The translations under genes and the position numbers were made by a program. A DNA stretch of 43,922 nucleotides from JBFXJF01 sp050175155 (GTDB lineage Bacteria > Bacillota > Bacilli > Tepidibacillales > Tepidibacillaceae): assembly GCA_050175155.1 (NCBI GenBank), contig JBFXJF010000019.1, positions 1 to 43,922 on the forward strand, in the 5' to 3' direction. The notes under the pieces are model-generated. The model was given only the letters and a program-made list of their open reading frames with translations, was not told the origin of the DNA and made no database searches. Positions 9,404 to 17,089 of this stretch are shown piece after piece. Every line of letters begins with the position of its first letter. Position 1 is the first letter of the stretch.

Positions 9404-9434
9404 AAAAAAAAGACTAGGTAGGTACACTTAGTCT
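9404..9434 (-). terminator. Rho-independent terminator between glgD and glgB
   Basis: Read on the minus strand, AGACTA (9434-9429) pairs with TAGTCT (9416-9411). After one mismatch, a further 3 pairs (GTG with TAC, one a G-U) close on a TACC loop, and eight U residues follow. This is a convincing intrinsic terminator about 28-58 bp after the glgD stop, inside the glycogen cluster. It should end or attenuate the glgC-glgD transcript. Confidence 0.75.
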
Positions 9435-9461
9435 CCGGAATGTTATGTTTTTAATCAAAAT

Positions 9462-10565
9462 TTATATTATTAATTTTTTAGGTAGAATTAATGGAAGTTT
9501 CTCCTCACCCTTAATGATTTTCCATGATGAAACCTTTACATCTTTATCTAAAATCGAGTTTATTATTACGGAGTTATCCCCTATATCACAATTCTGCATT
9601 AATACACTATTTTTAATGTAAGCCTCTTTATGTACTTTTACTCCCTTGAAAAGTATACTATTCTCTACTTTACCTTCAATTACACATCCATTGGCAATTA
9701 ACGAATTAACAACTTCAGATTTATCTAAATATTTAACAGGCGGCTCACTATTTGTTTTTGTGTGTATTACTCTTGATTTATTAAATAAATTATCCAAAAT
9801 ATCCTCATTTAATAAATTCATGCTATTTTTATAATAGCTTTTTACTGAATCTATCTTTGCAACATAGTCATCTACAAGATACCCATATACATTAAGGGTA
9901 TCTAAATTATTAATTATTCCATCATGCAAAAAATCGTTTTTATAATTTTTTTTAATTGTTTTAATTAGTGTGAGTAATAATTTTTTTTCAATTATGTACG
10001 TTTCTAGAGAGATTTTATTACATTTCGGATTATTATTCTTTATTGACAAAATTCTATTATCCTGATTAGTTGTTATTTTATACCATTTTGAAACCAAGTC
10101 ATTCCTGGTTAGTTTTTTGTGTAAAATTGTAATATCGGCATTCATATCTTTGTGAAATTTTAATGCTGGGCGGTAATCTATATTACTTATCAGATTACCG
10201 CCGGAGATTAGAATATATTTTGACTTGCCCCGATTGAAAAAATCTAGGTGATTATCAAAATTCAAGATATCACCTTTACAAGTTATTGAAGAATTTTGAT
10301 AAGACGGAGGTAAAATAAATAAACCACCATTCTTTCTATCTAAATCCCAATCCCCTCCATTACCTAGATGATCCATTAAAGAACGGTAATTACTTGATGT
10401 AAAGATTGCAATATCTTGGATTCCCGAATTAATCATGTTTGATAAAGAAAAATCAATTAATCTATAACTTCCACCAAAAGGTATTGAAGCTTCATTGCGA
10501 TAGTATGCTAATTGGTTTAATGAATCTTGTTCATTACATAGATTAATTACTCCCATAACATCCAC
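9462..10565 (-). CDS. glgD: Glucose-1-phosphate adenylyltransferase regulatory subunit GlgD
   Basis: 367 residues; a nucleotidyltransferase-like domain followed by a C-terminal left-handed beta-helix with hexapeptide-type repeats (about 270-350). It is homologous to GlgC, but the catalytic elements are lost. The GG-G-R pyrophosphorylase signature is replaced by INLCNEQDSLNQLAYYRNEA, and the GlgC catalytic Asp in SGDH is Gly in SGGN (about 121-124). This is how GlgD subunits look in Bacillus- and Clostridium-type two-component ADP-glucose pyrophosphorylases, where GlgD modulates GlgC. The start is GTG with SD AAGGGGAG at 9 bases. An ATG-TAG pair abuts the SD but is too close to be used. It lies 43 bp after glgC and is followed by the 9404-9434 terminator. 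Confidence 0.9.
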   Translation of the reverse strand: MDVMGVINLCNEQDSLNQLAYYRNEASIPFGGSYRLIDFSLSNMINSGIQDIAIFTSSNYRSLMDHLGNGGDWDLDRKNGGLFILPPSYQNSSITCKGDILNFDNHLDFFNRGKSKYILISGGNLISNIDYRPALKFHKDMNADITILHKKLTRNDLVSKWYKITTNQDNRILSIKNNNPKCNKISLETYIIEKKLLLTLIKTIKKNYKNDFLHDGIINNLDTLNVYGYLVDDYVAKIDSVKSYYKNSMNLLNEDILDNLFNKSRVIHTKTNSEPPVKYLDKSEVVNSLIANGCVIEGKVENSILFKGVKVHKEAYIKNSVLMQNCDIGDNSVIINSILDKDVKVSSWKIIKGEEKLPLILPKKLII

Positions 10566-10608
10566 TAGCTACATCTCCCCTTATATAATTTATTCTAGAT
10601 TTATTCAT

Positions 10609-11718
10609 CTATATTAAAAGAATGTCATCTTTATTGTTATCTACAAAACTCTTATCTGGTATTATCATATTTTCAGTTACAATTACCCGATTAAGATTTA
10701 CGTCATTACCAATTTTCACGTTAGGCATAATAATTGAATTTTTAATTATAGAACCTTTTTTCACTATTACCCCTGAAAATATTATTGAACTATCAATTGT
10801 TCCGTTAATCTTACAACCCTCATTAATTAAAGATTTCGTTATCTTTGCCGATGTTCCAACATACTGTGGTACATAATAATAATTTGAACTATATATTTTC
10901 CAATCGGGATCATTTAAGTTCAAACTAGGGTTGTCAGTTAATAAATCCATACTAGCATCCCAATAACTAGCTATTGTTCCAACATCACGCCAATAACCAG
11001 AATAACTATAACCATGCATTTTACAATCTTCCTTTAGCATTAAAGGAATTACGTCTTTACCAAAATCTTTACTCGAATCAATATTATTATTATCCTTTGT
11101 TAAATAGGTTTTTAATGTCTCCCAGTTGAATATATAAATCCCCATAGAAGCCAAATTACTAATTGGTATTTTTGGCTTTTCTTGAAACTCCTTAACCCGA
11201 TTACTATTATCTAATCTCATAATTCCAAATCGACTAGCTTCATTCCACGGTACTTCTTTTACCGCAATTGTAACATCTGCTTTTTTTTCTATATGCATAT
11301 TTAGCATATTCCTATAGTCCATTTTATAAATATGATCACCAGATAAAATTAATACGTAACGAGGTCTATATTGTTCTATAAAAGTCATATTCTGATAAAT
11401 GGCATTTGCTGTTCCTTTATACCATCTTGCCCCGTTCTTTTCTAAATAAGGTGGGAGAATGTTTACACCACCATTTTTTCGTTGAAGGTCCCATGGTTTA
11501 CCATCACCAATATAAGAATTCAATATTAAAGGTTCGTATTGAATCAATACTCCTATTGTATCAATACCTGAATTGGTACAATTACTTAGTGAAAAATCAA
11601 TAATACGATATTTGCCCCCGAATAAAACTGCAGGTTTAGCATTTTTTTTCGTTAATTCACCTAGTCGTTTACCCTCCCCCCCTGCTAATAACATGGCAAT
11701 ACAATCATACTTAGGCAT
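10609..11718 (-). CDS. glgC: Glucose-1-phosphate adenylyltransferase, catalytic subunit
   Basis: 369 residues. It makes ADP-glucose and PPi from ATP and glucose-1-phosphate, the committed step of glycogen synthesis. The pyrophosphorylase motif LAGGEGKRLGELTKKNAKPA (11-30) is complete, and the catalytic Asp is D128 in LSGDHIYKMDY. Sugar-phosphate contacts are suggested by EFQEKP and GIYIF in mid-protein. The C-terminal beta-helix carries hexapeptide repeats (about 285-350). Length suits the GlgC/GlgD heteromeric type. It is first in the glycogen cluster; SD GGGGAAG (11723-11729) precedes the ATG. Two hairpins lie in the leader (11730-11751 and 11774-11809), the nearer directly touching the SD, which suggests control of initiation. 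Confidence 0.95.
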   Translation of the reverse strand: MPKYDCIAMLLAGGEGKRLGELTKKNAKPAVLFGGKYRIIDFSLSNCTNSGIDTIGVLIQYEPLILNSYIGDGKPWDLQRKNGGVNILPPYLEKNGARWYKGTANAIYQNMTFIEQYRPRYVLILSGDHIYKMDYRNMLNMHIEKKADVTIAVKEVPWNEASRFGIMRLDNSNRVKEFQEKPKIPISNLASMGIYIFNWETLKTYLTKDNNNIDSSKDFGKDVIPLMLKEDCKMHGYSYSGYWRDVGTIASYWDASMDLLTDNPSLNLNDPDWKIYSSNYYYVPQYVGTSAKITKSLINEGCKINGTIDSSIIFSGVIVKKGSIIKNSIIMPNVKIGNDVNLNRVIVTENMIIPDKSFVDNNKDDILLI

Positions 11719-11729
11719 AAGACTTCCCC

Positions 11730-11751
11730 TTTCAGTAGAGGTATACTGAAA
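11730..11751 (-). promoter_or_regulatory. Hairpin abutting the glgC Shine-Dalgarno site
   Basis: TTTCAGTA and TACTGAAA form a perfect 8-bp inverted repeat with a 6-base spacer. Its inner edge touches the SD GGGGAAG of glgC. As RNA it could limit ribosome access; as DNA it could be an operator. Which of these holds cannot be decided from sequence. Confidence 0.5.
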
Positions 11752-11773
11752 TTATGTTTTAAATTCCCGACTC

Positions 11774-11809
11774 CTACCTTAAAGAATATTCAAGTCTTTG
11801 GTTAGGTAG
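11774..11809 (-). promoter_or_regulatory. Bipartite stem-loop in the glgC leader
   Basis: On the minus strand CTACCT (11809-11804) pairs with AGGTAG (11779-11774). Inside it AAAGA (11799-11795) pairs with TCTTT (11785-11781) around a 9-base loop, leaving an asymmetric internal loop. It lies 56-91 bp upstream of the glgC start. It matches no riboswitch class I know. No clear promoter was located, so it may be leader RNA or upstream DNA. Confidence 0.35.
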
Positions 11810-11835
11810 ACATCCAAATAACATTTTTTATGACA

Positions 11836-11870
11836 AAAATAAAAAACACTGTTTTAGAAACAATGTTTTA
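11836..11870 (-). terminator. Rho-independent terminator after trpS
   Basis: On the minus strand AAAACATTGTTT pairs with AAACAGTGTTTT (12 bp, one G-U, loop of 3-5 bases), followed by TTTATTTTT. It starts about 30 bp after the trpS stop and separates the trpS unit from the glycogen cluster. Confidence 0.8.
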
Positions 11871-11900
11871 TCTTAATAAATTAATTATTATTAAATTTGA

Positions 11901-12872
11901 TTACTCCATATAATTCAAACCAACATTCTTACGAGCTAAATCTAGATAATATGTAGCCTGTTGTCTAGCTTTTTTTGCTCCTTCTTGTAAAATCTTGTTA
12001 ATTTCACCTTTATCATTAGCATATATATCACGATTACTTCTATAAGGTAAAAAGTACTCCCAAATGGTTTCGAATAATTCTTTTTTTACGTCCCCATATC
12101 TAAGACCAGGTGTTAAAAAGCGATCTTTTAAATCTTCTTTTCCACTCTTATCTAAAAATAAAGAGTAAATTTCAAATAAAACATTGCCTTCTATCGTTTT
12201 TGGTTGGTCTACCGGTGTTGTATCTGTAACAATTGACATTATTTTTTTTCTTAGTGTCTTCTCATCCGTAAATATTTCTATAGCGTTTCCATAAGATTTA
12301 GACATTTTTTGCCCATCTATTCCCGGAACAGTTGCTACCTCTTTTGATATTTCCACTTCAGGGATAATGAAGGTTTCGCCGTAAGTATGATTAAATCTCT
12401 CAGCTATGTCCCTTGTTATTTCTAAATGCTGTTTTTGATCATTACCAACGGGGACAATTTGACCCCCAAAAGCTAGAATGTCAGCTGCCATAAGTACCGG
12501 ATAAGCAAACAAACCGTGATTAGGTGAAATTCCCTTTGCTATTTTGTCTTTATACGAATGTGCTCGCTCCAAAAGTCCCATTCCTGTTATGTTGGAAAGC
12601 AACCATGTTAATTCTGTAACCTCTGGGACATCTGATTGAATCCAAAAATTAGAACTAGCAGGATTAATTCCTAAAGCTAAGAAATCACAAGCAGCATTGA
12701 AAGTATCTTCTCTTAACTTATTAGCATCATATACGGTTGTTAATGCATGATAATTTACAATAAAAGCAAATAATTCGTGCTTTTCCTGATATTCTATCAT
12801 CGGTTTCATCATTCCAAAATAATTTCCTATATGTAACTTACCTGATGGTTGAATCCCTGATAAAACTCGCAT
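11901..12872 (-). CDS. trpS: Tryptophanyl-tRNA synthetase
   Basis: 323 residues, the normal bacterial length. Class Ic synthetase that charges tRNA-Trp. The HIGH-type motif is HIGN (14-17) after SGIQPSGKL, and KMSKS is at 189-193 (DGQKMSKSYGN). VGNDQKQHLEITRDIAERFN (142-161) is the typical dimer and tryptophan-pocket segment. SD GGGAGGAG lies about 11 bases before the ATG. It starts 24 bp after the THUMP methyltransferase stop, so the two share a transcript. No T-box leader was seen between them, which is notable because trpS in Bacillota is often T-box controlled. Confidence 0.95.
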   Translation of the reverse strand: MRVLSGIQPSGKLHIGNYFGMMKPMIEYQEKHELFAFIVNYHALTTVYDANKLREDTFNAACDFLALGINPASSNFWIQSDVPEVTELTWLLSNITGMGLLERAHSYKDKIAKGISPNHGLFAYPVLMAADILAFGGQIVPVGNDQKQHLEITRDIAERFNHTYGETFIIPEVEISKEVATVPGIDGQKMSKSYGNAIEIFTDEKTLRKKIMSIVTDTTPVDQPKTIEGNVLFEIYSLFLDKSGKEDLKDRFLTPGLRYGDVKKELFETIWEYFLPYRSNRDIYANDKGEINKILQEGAKKARQQATYYLDLARKNVGLNYME

Positions 12873-12896
12873 TATATAATCACTCCTCCCTCGAAA

Positions 12897-14054
12897 CTAA
12901 ATTTCGTTATCTATTTTCTTTTTATAAGGTGGTAAAGGTCCATAATATTGATAGTAATCTACTTTAATATTACCGTTATATAACTTTCTCTTTTTTGTAG
13001 CCTTTTTACCAAATAACGTTTCAAACCCTTCATGAGATGTCAAAACAAAATATGACCAAGTATCATTTATTAGAAATTTTTTCCCCATTTGTCTGTATAA
13101 CGTCTCAATCTCTTCACGCTCACTTAATCTCTCACCGTAAGGAGGGTTACATATTATAACACCATATTCTTCATCTGTACTAAAATTTCCTAGCGGCATC
13201 TGCTTAAAACTAATCTCTTGATCAACACCGGCTTCGTATGCATTGCGACATGCAAGTTCGATAACACTTTTATCAATATCGGAACCAAATATACTTAATT
13301 TTTTATCATATCTGGTTAAATCATGTGTTTCAGCTCTTGCATCTCGCCATACTTGTTTAGGAATAAAATGCCATTTTTCAGATACAAATTCCCGATTCAT
13401 ACCAGGTGCAACATTCTGACCTATAAGTGCTGCTTCGATCGGGATTGTTCCCGAACCACAAAAAGGGTCAATTAAAGGTCGTTCAGGTACCCAACGACTT
13501 AACATTATTAAAGCTGATGCCATAGTCTCTTTTAATGGAGCAGTCCCAATCCAATCACGATATCCTCGCTTATGTAATCCCGGTCCACTTGTATCGATTG
13601 TTAATGTAACAATATCTTTTAACAAAGCAACTTCAATTTTTGTAACTGGGCCATCCTCTTTAAACCATTCTGTTTTATATGTTTTTTTCATACTCTCAAC
13701 AATGGCCTTTTTGACTATAGCTTGACAGTCAGATATACTAAATAATGTTGATTTGACTGACTTTCCGTCTACTGGAAATTCTCCGTTTTCCGAAATCCAA
13801 TCAGTCCAAGGGAGAGCTTTAGTCTTTTCAAACAATTCCTCAAAAGAAATTGCTTTAAATTCAGCAATTTTTAAACGAACACGGTCTGCGGTTCTTAGCC
13901 ATAGATTACAACGAGCTATAGCTGAAATATCTGCTGTAAACTCTACTTTTCCATTGTCTACTTTTAAGTCTGTGTAACCTAATTTTTTTACTTCATCAGC
14001 AACAATAGATTCTAATCCAAATGTCGATGTAGCTATCAATGTAACTTTATGCAT
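12897..14054 (-). CDS. THUMP-domain class I rRNA methyltransferase (RlmL N-terminal-like/YpsC family)
   Basis: 385 residues. The N-terminal ferredoxin-like/THUMP RNA-binding part (about 1-160) is followed by a Rossmann methyltransferase domain. Motifs: DPFCGSGTIPIEA (196-208, unusual SAM motif shared with N6-adenine and guanine-N2 rRNA methyltransferases), FGSDID (256-261) and catalytic-loop NPPYGERL (303-310). The family modifies the exocyclic amino group of a guanine in 23S rRNA (RlmL-like, G2445-type). The target in this organism is inferred, not seen. SD AGGGG precedes the ATG. A TATAAT at 14093-14098 (minus) could be its -10. It is first in a two-gene unit with trpS. Confidence 0.88.
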   Translation of the reverse strand: MHKVTLIATSTFGLESIVADEVKKLGYTDLKVDNGKVEFTADISAIARCNLWLRTADRVRLKIAEFKAISFEELFEKTKALPWTDWISENGEFPVDGKSVKSTLFSISDCQAIVKKAIVESMKKTYKTEWFKEDGPVTKIEVALLKDIVTLTIDTSGPGLHKRGYRDWIGTAPLKETMASALIMLSRWVPERPLIDPFCGSGTIPIEAALIGQNVAPGMNREFVSEKWHFIPKQVWRDARAETHDLTRYDKKLSIFGSDIDKSVIELACRNAYEAGVDQEISFKQMPLGNFSTDEEYGVIICNPPYGERLSEREEIETLYRQMGKKFLINDTWSYFVLTSHEGFETLFGKKATKKRKLYNGNIKVDYYQYYGPLPPYKKKIDNEI

Positions 14055-14213
14055 AAATAAGCCCCTATCTAGATTAATTGCATATTTTATTAATTATACT
14101 TTCTTATTTTAACAGAAAGTCTCGTATATTATCAAAAAATTTATAAATAAAACTATTAAGCCATATTATATTATATATCTGATAAGAATTAGTATTTTTA
14201 TTAAATAAAAAAG

Positions 14214-14242
14214 TTGACTTAGCAACATTTTTGATGTAATAT
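14214..14242 (+). promoter_or_regulatory. Promoter of csp
   Basis: -35 TTGACT (14214-14219), a 17-bp spacer, and -10 TAATAT (14237-14242). This is a near-consensus housekeeping promoter. The predicted start is near 14249, giving a leader of about 187 nt before csp. Confidence 0.7.
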
Positions 14243-14248
14243 TTAAAT

Positions 14249-14435
14249 GACCATTTAAGAAGAATAATATTTTGGATTGAATAATTTATCGTAACTTCTA
14301 AGAAGTGTAGCGAGTTATTATTATCCTACATTTTTGCTAGAGATACGATTTTTTAATTAGTGTATATATTTTCGAAGCAAATGGTTAAAATAGATACTGC
14401 ACGATAGTGTAAAGTTATTTTTAGGAGGATATTAA
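14249..14435 (+). promoter_or_regulatory. Long structured 5' leader of the cold-shock gene
   Basis: The stretch between the predicted transcription start and the csp ATG has no ORF. It contains the self-complementary ACTTCTAAGAAGT (14294-14306) and then TGTAG (14306-14310) with CTACA (14326-14330). TAGC (14308-14311) could pair with GCTA (14336-14339) as a competing helix. Long leaders that refold at low temperature are known for cspA-type mRNAs; that this one does so is inference. The preceding 14055-14213 stretch is AT-rich and shows only the divergent promoters. Confidence 0.5.
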
Positions 14436-14633
14436 ATGCAAGGAAAAGTGAAATGGTTTAATTCAGAAAAAGGTTTTGGTTTTATTGAAGTAGACGGTGG
14501 AAATGATGTATTCGTACACTTTTCAGCTATCCAAGGAGACGGATTCAAGTCATTAGAAGAAGGCCAAGAAGTTGGTTTTGAAATAGTTGACGGAGATCGC
14601 GGACCTCAAGCTGCTAATGTAGTTAAACTTTAA
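14436..14633 (+). CDS. Cold-shock protein (CspA/CspB family)
   Basis: 65 residues, a single cold-shock domain (OB fold). RNP1 is KGFGFIEV (13-20) and RNP2 is DVFVHFSAI (25-33), with the usual W8/F9 aromatic patch (KWFN). These surfaces bind single-stranded RNA and DNA and melt mRNA secondary structure. SD AGGAGGATATTAA gives optimal spacing. It is monocistronic: its own promoter is at 14214, with two hairpins after the stop. It neighbours no partner gene, but another cold-associated gene type, a DEAD-box helicase, lies at 19988. Paralogues elsewhere in the genome are likely, so I give no letter. Confidence 0.95.
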   Translation: MQGKVKWFNSEKGFGFIEVDGGNDVFVHFSAIQGDGFKSLEEGQEVGFEIVDGDRGPQAANVVKL

Positions 14634-14657
14634 TAAGTATATTAAAACTGAATTATT

Positions 14658-14677
14658 AAATTCCTACAAGGGAATTT
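14658..14677 (+). terminator. Small hairpin after csp (accessory)
   Basis: AAATTCC and GGAATTT pair around TACAAG, 24 bases after the csp stop, with only a short T run. It is probably a weak terminator or 3'-end stabiliser ahead of the stronger one at 14685. Confidence 0.45.
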
Positions 14678-14684
14678 TTAAAAA

Positions 14685-14718
14685 GGATAGAGAAACTAAT
14701 GTTTCTCTACCCTTTTTT
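14685..14718 (+). terminator. Rho-independent terminator of csp
   Basis: GGATAGAGAAAC pairs with GTTTCTCTACCC (one A-C mismatch) around a TAAT loop, followed by TTTTTT. A strong intrinsic terminator on the plus strand. Confidence 0.85.
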
Positions 14719-14784
14719 ATTGTCTGATAATATTTTTATATAAAATTAACAACTAATACAAATTTTTAATTAATTTAAAAGGTT

Positions 14785-14790
14785 TATAAT
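14785..14790 (+). promoter_or_regulatory. Candidate -10 element for the EF-G-like gene
   Basis: A perfect TATAAT lies 72 bp before the chosen start codon. The region 17 bp upstream is only T-rich, so the -35 is poor. It is proposed because the preceding csp terminator isolates this gene. Confidence 0.35.
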
Positions 14791-14861
14791 ACATATTAAT
14801 AGAATAATACATAAAATTAACAATTTCATTTACAAAAATGTATGCTGAGGGAGGAAATTAT

Positions 14862-16889
14862 ATGAAGATTTACTCATCAGAGAACATTAGAAATGTAGGT
14901 TTTGTTTCACATGGAAGGGCCGGTAAGACTTCATTAACAGAAGCATTAGCTTTTGAAACGGGAGCAACGAAAAGATTAGGTAAAGCGGATGATGGTAATA
15001 CCATTTCCGACTATCATCCGGAGGAAATTAAGCACAAAATTTCAATTAATACATCGCTTATTGCATGTGAATGGCAAAACACAAAAATTAATATTCTTGA
15101 TACACCAGGTTTTTCAGACTATTTTGGTGAGGTTGTTAGTGCTCTTAGAGTTGCTGATAATTTAGTTGTAGTTGTCGACGCATCTTCTGGTGTTGAAGTA
15201 AGCACCGAAATCATCTGGGACTTAGCAGATATAACTAAAATACCTCGTATTGCTTTTATAAATAAGATGGACCGTGAGAATGCTAGTTTTTACAGATGCT
15301 TAAATTCTATGCAAGAGGTATTTTCTCAGCAAATAGTACCGATTTCACTTCCAATTGGTGCTGAAGATAGTTTTACAGGTGTTGTAGATTTAATCCAAAT
15401 GAAGGCTTTTAAATATGATAAAGGTAAATCAATTGAATGCGTAATTCCAAAAGAGATAGAATCAGATGTTGAGAAATACAGGGATATACTAATAGAATCG
15501 ATTGCTGAAACAGATGATGAGCTTACTGTAAAATACCTTGAAGGAGAAGTTTTAAGTACTGAGGATATTATCCTTGGTTTAAAAAAAGGTATTATATCGA
15601 ATAATATAGTTCCAGTAATATGTGGTTCGGCACTTAAAAATATTGCCAGCGATTATTTGTTAGATGTTATAGTTAAATATTTACCTAGTCCATTAGACCT
15701 AGCTCAAAATAAAAATATCATAAATGAAACAATTGGTTCAATAGTTTTTAAGACTATCGCAGACCCTTATGTGGGAAAAATTAATTACCTTAAAATCTTG
15801 CAGGGTACATTAATTGGCGACAGTCATTATTATAATTCATCTTCTAATACAGATGAGAAAATCGGACAGATTTCTACAATGCAGGGTAAAAATCAATTAC
15901 CTGTTTCTGAATTAAGATATGGTGATATTGGCGCTGTAGCCAAGTTAACTAATACTTCAACTGGGGATACCCTAACATTCCCTGGATCCGATCTAAAATA
16001 TCCCCGAATAATCTTCCCGATCCCTACCCTAACCGTTGCGATTGAACCAAAAACAAAAGTTGATGAGGATAAACTAGGTAATGCACTACATAGGATATTA
16101 GACGAAGACCCAACACTCAAGTTAGATAATAATATAGAAACCAAACAAACATTACTCACAGGTATGGGGGAGTCCCATCTAGAGATTATTATGGAAAAAT
16201 TAAAAAACAAATTCGGTGTTGAAGTCAATATTATAAAACAAAGAATACCTTATCGTGAAACTATACGTGGATCCGTAAATAGGATTGAAGCTAAACATAA
16301 AAAACAGTCTGGTGGTGCTGGCCAATACGGCCATGTATTTATTGATATTGAACCATACCCCGATGGGGATTTAGAATTTAACCAAAAAATATTCGGTGGC
16401 TCTGTGCCAAGGCAATACTTTCCCGCAGTAGAAAAAGGTGTAAGGGAGGCTATGGATAAGGGTATTTTAGCCGGTTACCCAGTAATAAATGTCAAGGTTA
16501 CATTAGTTGATGGAACATACCATGCTGTGGACTCCAATGAAATGGCATTTAAAATAGCTGGGTCTTTAGCTTTTAAAAAAGCTTGCGAAAAAGCAAATCC
16601 AATATTGTTGGAGCCTTATGTTGATCTTGAGGTTAAAGTTCCAGAGAAATATATGGGAGATATTATTGGAGATATTAATGCTAAAAGAGGACGAATTTTA
16701 AGCATGGTTCCTGAGGGAAAATTACAGTGTTTAAAAGCTTCCGCCCCAATGACAGAATTCGATAGATATACTATCGACCTAAAATCGATAACACATGGTA
16801 AAGGCACTTTTACTTCCACTTTTAGTCACTATGAAGAGTTACCAGCACATCTAGCCGAAAAAATTATCGCCGAATCAAAAGATAAATAG
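14862..16889 (+). CDS. Elongation factor G-like GTPase (EF-G2/FusA2 type)
   Basis: 675 residues from the ATG at 14862, which has SD GGGAGGAAATTAT. The in-frame ATG 24 bases upstream lacks an SD and lies ahead of it, so it is rejected. A translation GTPase: P-loop SHGRAGKT (16-23), switch-II DTPGFSDY (80-87), NKMD (134-137), then EF-G domains II-V with the domain IV signature QSGGAGQYGHVFI in the C-terminal third. The P-loop differs from classical EF-G (AHIDAGKTT), and residues RLGKADDGNTISDYHPEE (38-55) mark the EF-G2 branch found beside the housekeeping fusA. It is not in a str operon (no rpsL, rpsG or tuf nearby), supporting a paralogue. Its function in the EF-G2 group is poorly defined. 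Tet(M)-type ribosomal protection is less likely from the switch sequences. Confidence 0.85.
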   Translation: MKIYSSENIRNVGFVSHGRAGKTSLTEALAFETGATKRLGKADDGNTISDYHPEEIKHKISINTSLIACEWQNTKINILDTPGFSDYFGEVVSALRVADNLVVVVDASSGVEVSTEIIWDLADITKIPRIAFINKMDRENASFYRCLNSMQEVFSQQIVPISLPIGAEDSFTGVVDLIQMKAFKYDKGKSIECVIPKEIESDVEKYRDILIESIAETDDELTVKYLEGEVLSTEDIILGLKKGIISNNIVPVICGSALKNIASDYLLDVIVKYLPSPLDLAQNKNIINETIGSIVFKTIADPYVGKINYLKILQGTLIGDSHYYNSSSNTDEKIGQISTMQGKNQLPVSELRYGDIGAVAKLTNTSTGDTLTFPGSDLKYPRIIFPIPTLTVAIEPKTKVDEDKLGNALHRILDEDPTLKLDNNIETKQTLLTGMGESHLEIIMEKLKNKFGVEVNIIKQRIPYRETIRGSVNRIEAKHKKQSGGAGQYGHVFIDIEPYPDGDLEFNQKIFGGSVPRQYFPAVEKGVREAMDKGILAGYPVINVKVTLVDGTYHAVDSNEMAFKIAGSLAFKKACEKANPILLEPYVDLEVKVPEKYMGDIIGDINAKRGRILSMVPEGKLQCLKASAPMTEFDRYTIDLKSITHGKGTFTSTFSHYEELPAHLAEKIIAESKDK

Positions 16890-16940
16890 CAAAATACAAG
16901 ACTATTGAAAATGTAACGTTGCAAATGTTCTATCTATTCA

Positions 16941-17082
16941 TTACTAAAAGCATTTGTAGTTTACATAAGTGCGGCATAGCACGACTAGATGCTTTAGCAT
17001 CTTAGCGTGACTTGTACTCTTGAGTGCTTTTGGGAGGAACGGACAAGGTGAGCACGTTGTAAACTACAAATGCTTATAGTAA
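16941..17082. repeat. Structured inverted-repeat element (MITE-like) between convergent genes
   Basis: Outer arms of 25 bp (16941-16965 and 17058-17082) are complementary with a single mismatch; each contains AAGCATTTGTAGTTTACA. Inside are further hairpins: GTGC/GCAC at 16969-16982, CACG-CTA-GATGC pairing with GCATC-TAG-CGTG around a TTTA loop (16979-17010), and CTTGT/ACAAG around ACTC/GAGT further right. The 92-bp core is richer in G+C than its surroundings. It has no coding capacity. It fills the gap between the EF-G-like gene (+) and the ABC exporter gene (-), where it may also act as terminator. A miniature inverted-repeat transposable element or a structured RNA are the main readings. 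Confidence 0.65.
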
Positions 17083-17089
17083 AGTTGTC

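Noticed and set aside
10566..10590. ATG-TAG start-stop pair ahead of glgD
   Set aside because: The ATG abuts the SD with no spacing, so initiation there is unlikely, unlike the mgtE case.
12873..12896. T-box leader for trpS
   Set aside because: Only 24 bp separate trpS from the preceding gene, and no T-box sequence is present.
14838..14861. Upstream ATG of the EF-G-like gene
   Set aside because: It precedes the SD GGGAGGAAATT rather than following one, and the extra eight residues are not part of the family.
15893..16228. Minus-strand ORFs inside the EF-G-like gene (also 16616-16819)
   Set aside because: Antisense shadows of conserved EF-G domains, with Ser/Pro-rich translations typical of the opposite strand.
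16941..17082. tRNA, tmRNA, CRISPR or group II intron as explanation of the structured element
   Set aside because: No cloverleaf or CCA, no repeat-spacer pattern, and no intron domain V-like hairpin or reverse transcriptase.
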